Below the pieces are notes generated by a model, which made no database searches, was not told where the DNA came from, and saw only the letters and a list, made by a program, of their open reading frames with translations. 64,000 bases of DNA from Phylloscopus collybita (lineage: Eukaryota; Chordata; Aves; Passeriformes; Phylloscopidae), in contig JAJNNQ010000008.1 in the NCBI GenBank assembly GCA_027886175.1, positions 4,495,501 to 4,559,500 on the forward strand, read 5' to 3'. Below, piece after piece: positions 59,081-64,000 of the stretch (position 1 is its first letter; every line of letters begins with the position of its first letter). The translations under genes and the position numbers were made by a program.

Positions 59081-62000
59081 GACATGACCAAATTCAACCC
59101 TCGGTGGTAAAAGCACGCTCTCCCTGGGAGGTTTGGCACTGTACATTGGAAAGCAACTCAACCTCGTAGTGGAATAGCTCTGTAATAAAACTGTCACCTC
59201 AGCATCGTGGCAAGCAAATCCTCTCGACCCACAACCTATTAAACCAGAACCATATGGACACTGATATTCACACCTTCATTTCAGCATTCTTCTGTCTGGC
59301 TACTGAAATTCTAACACAGCTTCACAGGAAGCTGAATTCCCACGTCCCTCACATTCCCGAACACAAGGAATCACAAGATGATGAAGTTAACCTAACACTG
59401 CCTAGAGGCCCACACCAAGTTAATGGCTGTCAAACACTAAACCCATCTTTCATCTCTTCTGACTGCTACTAATGCCAGCAATCCATGGAGGAACCTGACT
59501 TAAGAGCATGCTTTGACACAGTCCAGCAATGAATTATTAACTCCAGCAGAAGCCACAAAGCATCAGCCAGGAGCAAACATGAGCCTTCTATGACAATTAA
59601 CCAGAATGCAATTATCAGTGCTCCTGCTTCTCACAAAATGCCTCCAAATTGCCCATCACATAAAGTCCAAAAGGCACCACACAGAAATGCACATGTATGA
59701 AAGCAGAAACAATTCTGTGCTTTTACTTTTTTTTTTTTCTTCAGGGTTATACTATCAGCTGTGAGTGGTCTGAGGGAAGAAAGCTCTGCCTTGCCACCTG
59801 CATTACCAGCAATTATACATGGACTTGCAACACTAACAGAAGAGTCATATATGCAGAACCAAGTCCATATTTTAAATTTCCACAGCAATTCAATCCATCT
59901 TCGACTGGGTAAAACGCAGTTGCAGAAACCTGCCTGCAAATTCAGAACCATCCTTGGCCATGTTACATCCCATAGCACAACCTGTTTGCAGCCCAGAGCC
60001 TGACTGGGCACACAGAAGCAGCTGTGGCTCCCAGACTGCTCACCAACAGTAGACAGATTAAGATAGATGCATTCACCCCTTACGACAATGAGTGCTACCC
60101 AAAAGGGCAGCCCAGCCTCCTTCTGAAAGGCATGGGCCCACCTTGCCAGTTGGATGTAAGATATGCCCCTCTAGCAGAATCCCACCCTTCAGGAAGAACA
60201 ACTTGCCCAATTCTCTGCCAAAGGAATCCAGACAGCTCCCCATATTAAACCACAAGGCACCGAGAGGCAACAAACACTAGTGATGGACCTAAAAAGACCT
60301 GCTGAATCCCAAAATGCACAAGGATGTTTGCTTGGAATGGGGTGCCATGCCATTCTGTAAATAGCAGTGAAAAGCCAGGATGAATACAGCATTTTAAGTT
60401 TTTCTTAGATGAGAAGATAAATTTATGCTTTTCCTTTAATTACAGCTGCCAGCTCTGAAGAAAGTGGCACTAGAACTGCTGGCCAGCATGGAAAATGAAC
60501 ACCCACAAGCATGCTGGTAAAGTGAACAACAGCAGTGCATGGCTGCTTTGTCAAACTATCCTTGTATGTCTCATAGTGAAAGTACAACTGAAATCAGTAT
60601 TGGCATCTCAGTGGGCTTAATTAGAAGTCAGGTCTACTCTATTCAGGTCTTTATACTGTGCTCATTACATTAATATCCAAGTGCCTTCCAGTCCTGCATT
60701 AAGTGACATGACTAACATCTGTCAATGTTGTTTGTTCTCCTCTCCCTTTCCTGGAGGAGTGGAAACACAGTGTTCAAGCAGATCACAGAACACCCGGCGA
60801 CTGGGAAGGGAGATTCCTTCAGCCCTGGCTCACACAGAGCATGGCCAGGTCTGCTTGGTTAATGGTTTTATATTACAGTCATCAGCAGAATGATTAGGCA
60901 GCTACACATATTAAAAGCACCAGGTCTCCTCCCAGCAGCATTTCCATGCAGGATTGACATGATTGGAAGACAAACAAAAGTCTGTCCTTTGTGGACCAAA
61001 TTAAGTCATTTGGAGTTTTATCATTTCGTTTCTCTGCCTGAATCTCCTTGCCTTGTCATCTTACATTAGATAATACTGAGGATACAACTTCCAGCAGAGG
61101 AAATAAAAGTGTCCATCTGTGAATTTGACTAAAAGGGACAACAAAGGTATGTACAGCTTATCCTGCTCTTAAATCCTTTACGAAACACACATCTTCAAGT
61201 TACAGTGGTTTCACCTGGATATCAAAAGTAGAAGACTTTAGTCAGTAATTATTACTTTTGTACTCACATGCCTTTCACCTTTCCCAATGATTATCCATCT
61301 ATATATCTCTATTCTTTTGATGCTGAAAAGTACTTATGTCACTATTTCTTCTGAGTTATAACCCTTGAATTCTTTGCAAAGACCTTGTGAGGACACTGAG
61401 ATAGCTAGAGAATGGGAAGAGCTAGAAGGAAAAGAACTGGGAGGGACCAAATCTTAGACTCAATCAAGATGATGAAGGATTGGCAATGCTACATGACTTA
61501 AGGTCAGTTAGCTGGGGTTAGGCAAATGCTTCTAGTAAAAGCAAACGCCTAGAGAAAGGTCAAACTCAAGAACATAAACTTGGTAGAGACTGGGAAACGA
61601 TGGGCTGCTGGGGATGAGATTCTCACCACCATCTTCTCCTCATTTGTCCATCCAAACCTTCAAAACAGAAGGTAAAAGAAGCCCACTGAAACTGAGTCAC
61701 CAGCTGTTAGATTAGAAGAAAAGCAAGGACTCATTCCACACTAGTGAGGGGAATGCACAGAGCTTTCATTTAATGCAATGTGCATAGCCATACAAAACCG
61801 GGATTAGTCTTTTACAAAAAAAGAACAACCTTTTCAAGTGTATAGATAAAGAGACTCTCAGGAAGGGACAGAGGCTGACTCAGAAAACTATTAAAAGGAC
61901 AAAGTGACTTTCAAATAGAGGTCACTAGTTCAAACACGAACTAGATCAGTAGTGGCCAAGACTAAAGCATCTAAAGACTGATTAGTGATGTAAACAAAAA

Positions 62001-64000
62001 TGTGTTGGTTAATCCTCCTTGAGCTCCTGCTACACAGGAGCCCATACTGCAAGATCCATGCAGAAAGCGATGCAGAATTTACTTTCTGTCCAGCCCTAGA
62101 GGAACAGACAGGGCTTAGCTGGGTACCCAGACACCAAGTGCCTGTCCCTAGTCAGTGCAGAAGTGAGACAAATGCACTGCTCCATTTACTTAAAATGGCC
62201 AAGTTATTTCTTCTGGTTATGATACTCTACCATAGGATGCTCACATGTTTGTTGCTGGATACATATTATCAGATATTGCACTGAACAACAACCACTTAGC
62301 ATCTATAAACAAGCATTAAGATCACATTGCAGGTTTCCAGTATTATTTTGTCAGAGAATTTTCCTGCGAAAATACTTTGCTGATTCACTAATGTCATACA
62401 ACTTATATATTCATGAAAAACAGACCACCAAATGCCATTTATCCTTTCCCCTGACACAGCTCAGAAGAGGCTCCAGTTATCCCTAGAGATCTGCAGACTC
62501 AGATGTATATTATAAGAAGCCTAACTGCAGAACATCCTTCCAGAGGACATCCAAAGAGGGCAGACAGTATTCCAAACCATACATTTCAGTAATGAAAAGC
62601 AGTAAACACACAATGTTTACCACTCAGGAGGTACATCCAGTAATGCAGCCACTTTAACTCTGTTCATCAAGCACAACTTGGGTGTCTCCCATCTACCTTC
62701 ACAGGGAATTACAGCTCTAATATATTCCACACCATGCTGTAACCACAGACATCCAGTGAAGCATTATCCTTCTCACTATTACTGGGCACAATAATACAGG
62801 TTGCAGATGTATTTACAGGGGGGGTTGTGTCAAACCACTCTTCACCTACTATTAAGCAAACACTTCCTTATGGACATGCAGTTTAAACAGCAAAGTCATC
62901 ATTACATACCTCAATGCATACTTTCATATAAAAATATCTGTTGCTACTCAATTATGATACAGCATATTATTCATGTACTATTACTGAACTAGCATCCTGC
63001 AAATAACATTAATTTCTGTGTCTATTTATTGGAAGCAAGGACATGCTGGAGGCAAAGATATAGAAGACTTGATTTCCTTTTTAAAGAAACTTTTATTAAT
63101 GTTTGTTCCAAACAATATCCTCCAGCTGCTGAAGTTTAATACCACCCAAAATGCATTTTCCCTAGGGTCCTCCATTATCAGCAAGGGCCTTTCTTCCAAG
63201 TCAAATCTTTCAAGAGATTTTCTTTGCTATACAGTTTGGGAGACTTGGTATTTGGCATTCAAGGAATGCAATCAAAACCTGCCCCTTCTGGGCCTTCTGG
63301 GGCACCTATTAATTCACTCTCTTGTAGAGAGGGAATTTATCATCTCTTCCTATTGCTAGTATCCAAAAAAGCAGAACAGAGCAATTTAAATTTGCATTGC
63401 AATTATTGAAAGTCTATAAATAGTTGTTGTCATAGTGTTAATTAAATTGCTATATGGTAATGTCCTTTCTTTTCTACCTTTTAAAGCTGAACTCTGAATA
63501 AGTCAGGTAAGCTGGGATGCCATGTAAGAATCCATGGAAAGTGAGTAAAAATGCTTAGACATTGTATTGTACTCCACACAAAGATGAGCTGAAAATCTGA
63601 AGTAGCTTGTTATGTTCTCTCTTTCCCACTTGGTATGAAAGAGAAGAGACTTAATTTCCAAACTGCTTCATCATCTGTCACCCAAACTCAGAATTTTGAA
63701 AAAAATCAACATAAAATTTCACAGACCAACCACAGTAATTGAATGGATATGAACTGCATAGAGAAAAAAACAGAACAACCTGAAAGGTTTCCATCATCTT
63801 TGTGTATTTTGGAAAGATGGTGAACAATAGTGATGGCCACCTTTGCACAGAAGTATCAGATCTGGTAGACTATTGAAACAGGGCCATGGAGAAACAAATA
63901 CTAAGCCAAATATACACCATGGCAGATAAAAAGTCCGTTTTAACACAAATACTACCACAAGCTTCATCTTGGTAATTATATCACTCACACTGGTATTTGC

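Larger units (their letters stand above)
41336..64000 (-). other. NUP93 5' intron, more than 22.6 kb (incomplete)
   Basis: The exon preceding residue 100 (human ...PVKDTDIQ) was looked for on the minus strand and not found, so this whole stretch is probably one intron. It contains a TAGA microsatellite, A-rich tracts and several AT-rich, homeodomain-site-rich blocks listed separately. No RNA gene or intact coding gene is supported. Confidence 0.7.

Noticed and set aside
59697..59912. Plus-strand open frame with Cys-rich CEWSEGRKLCLATC
   Set aside because: No homology recognised; its start region is a T-tract; consistent with chance.
41336..64000. NUP93 N-terminal exons (residues 1-99) within the window
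   Set aside because: I looked on the minus strand for the expected MDTEGFGELL, SRGLDISHISQRL and EPVKDTDIQ codings and found none; they should lie to the right.

Overview
This is vertebrate nuclear DNA, almost certainly from a bird. All real genes are split into short exons by GT-AG introns. The encoded proteins match vertebrate SLC12A3 and NUP93. The repeats are CR1-type LINE 3' ends, the dominant avian and reptilian retrotransposon, and there are no bacterial-style operons. The conserved synteny block NUP93 - MIR138-2 - SLC12A3 (human chromosome 16q13) is present, and all three are transcribed from the minus strand. I could not assign a species.

Layout, low to high coordinate. (1) 146-4485, minus strand: the first 13 coding exons of SLC12A3, the thiazide-sensitive Na-Cl cotransporter NCC. 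They give the initiator Met and 560 residues, ending in the transmembrane domain; the rest lies left of position 1. A TATA box at 4541-4546 marks a very compact promoter. (2) About 4550-10510: the SLC12A3/NUP93 intergenic gap of about 6 kb. It holds the microRNA precursor MIR138-2 (6013-6099, minus strand), with both mature arms readable. (3) 10638-41335, minus strand: 19 coding exons of NUP93, a scaffold nucleoporin, with the stop codon and a short 3' UTR with a poly(A) signal near 10530. These exons encode 720 residues, exactly human residues 100-819, with no length change. (4) 41336-64000: more than 22 kb of a 5' NUP93 intron. I found no exon in it; the exons encoding the first 99 residues must lie right of the window. 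This intron holds a CR1 remnant just outside it, a TAGA microsatellite, and several AT-rich stretches with dense homeodomain or POU-like cores that could be conserved enhancers.

Functional relation: NUP93 (inner ring of the nuclear pore) and SLC12A3 (salt reabsorption in the distal convoluted tubule) are neighbours by ancient synteny rather than by pathway, although human mutations in both cause kidney disease. miR-138-2 is transcribed in the same direction as both and sits about 1.5 kb upstream of the SLC12A3 start.

I found no evidence for an undescribed biological system. The best second-look items are the miR-138-2 3p-arm variant, a possible frameshifting 71-base cassette ('poison') exon in NUP93, a tandem splice acceptor at the last NUP93 exon, the compact SLC12A3 promoter, and the enhancer-like blocks in the long NUP93 intron.
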